A stretch of 64,000 nucleotides of DNA, from positions 11,423-75,422 of the forward strand of contig JOAA01000045.1 of NCBI GenBank assembly GCA_000720375.1, given 5' to 3'. The notes under the pieces were generated by a model. That model had not been told where the DNA came from and made no database searches. It saw only the letters and a list, made by a program, of their open reading frames with translations. Source of the DNA: Rhodococcus rhodnii. GTDB taxonomy: Bacteria; Actinomycetota; Actinomycetes; Mycobacteriales; Pseudonocardiaceae. Of this stretch, positions 63,906 through 64,000 are shown in pieces (position 1 is the stretch's first letter; each line of letters opens with the position of its first letter). Both the position numbers and the translations under genes were made by a program.

Positions 63906-64000
63906 TGTCCTGAGTCAATAATTCGTTGTTGGTCGGTATGCTGCGGTGGTGCCGACGCCGAAACTTGAGCCCGTGGTCTTGACCGATGAGGAACGTAGTG
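63906..64000 (+). mobile_element. IS630-family element, left end and first codons of the transposase, cut by window edge
   Basis: A candidate terminal repeat (TGTCCTGAGTC...) directly follows a TA dinucleotide. A frame from GTG 63949 (or 63946) reads PTPKLEPVVLTDEER, the usual N-terminus of IS630-type DDE transposases. The rest lies outside the window. Confidence 0.75.

Overview
The window comes from a high-GC actinomycete, most likely of the Pseudonocardiales (Amycolatopsis/Kibdelosporangium-like). GTG starts, ATGA-coupled operons, a SapB/AmfS-type lanthipeptide locus, an SSI-type protease inhibitor and the biosynthetic genes all fit this. The genus is inferred; no 16S rRNA or tRNA gene is visible.

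Positions 1-38300 hold a large lipid/polyketide gene cluster bordered on the left by an IS200/IS605 element (divergent tnpA/tnpB, 1-1392). Its core is an iterative synthase related to polyunsaturated fatty acid (PUFA) synthases: PfaA-like KS-AT-ACP-KR-DH (22521-28505), PfaC-like AT plus several hotdog/DH domains (17373-22490) and PfaD-like enoyl reductase (28531-30147), in one operon behind a fatty acyl-AMP ligase (30144-31964). A second, tightly overlapping operon (16571 down to 7224) encodes a complete HMG-CoA-synthase beta-branching cassette (donor ACP, KS, AT, HMGS, ECH1, ECH2). Two FabG reductases, a FabI/FabL-type enoyl reductase, a FabZ-type dehydratase and a stand-alone alpha-oxoamine synthase (AONS) lie in the same operon. 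A formyltransferase reading frame broken by two single-base deletions follows. A separate gene fuses KS-AT-ACP to a second AONS (1386-5981). On the opposite strand are a KASIII, a type II thioesterase, a small secreted peptide and an alpha/beta hydrolase. A TcmJ-like cupin, a TrmB/LuxR-type regulator and an SDR complete the block. The inferred product is a long, (poly)unsaturated, beta-methyl-branched chain released by decarboxylative condensation with an amino acid to an alpha-amino ketone. I know of no characterised cluster with this combination. Five copies of a palindrome (GGGGCCA-N6-TGGCCCC and variants) lie in intergenic regions or gene ends next to transcription units of this block and look like a cluster-specific operator.

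Positions 39057-49951 hold a class III lanthipeptide locus in decay. A LanKC synthetase is separated from its candidate precursor peptide by a solitary TnpB element. Next come an SSI-like inhibitor and, convergent to it, a large secreted subtilase that has lost its catalytic serine through a frameshifting deletion and carries a second frameshift. An ECF-type sigma factor and a second TrmB/LuxR regulator, clearly paralogous to the one in the polyketide cluster, close this block.

Positions 50117-64000 are mostly ordinary chromosome. They encode a prim-pol-domain protein, an NB-ARC/TPR STAND protein with a damaged P-loop, a Crp/Fnr regulator, a small membrane protein, a THUMP-like methyltransferase, a SAM methyltransferase and an enoyl-CoA hydratase. 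An ABC ATPase, a Uma2 protein, a GlgX debranching enzyme and a cysteine dioxygenase/rhodanese operon follow. That operon is preceded by a Cys-containing leader peptide (probable attenuator). A TPR membrane protein and the start of an IS630-type transposase reach the right edge.
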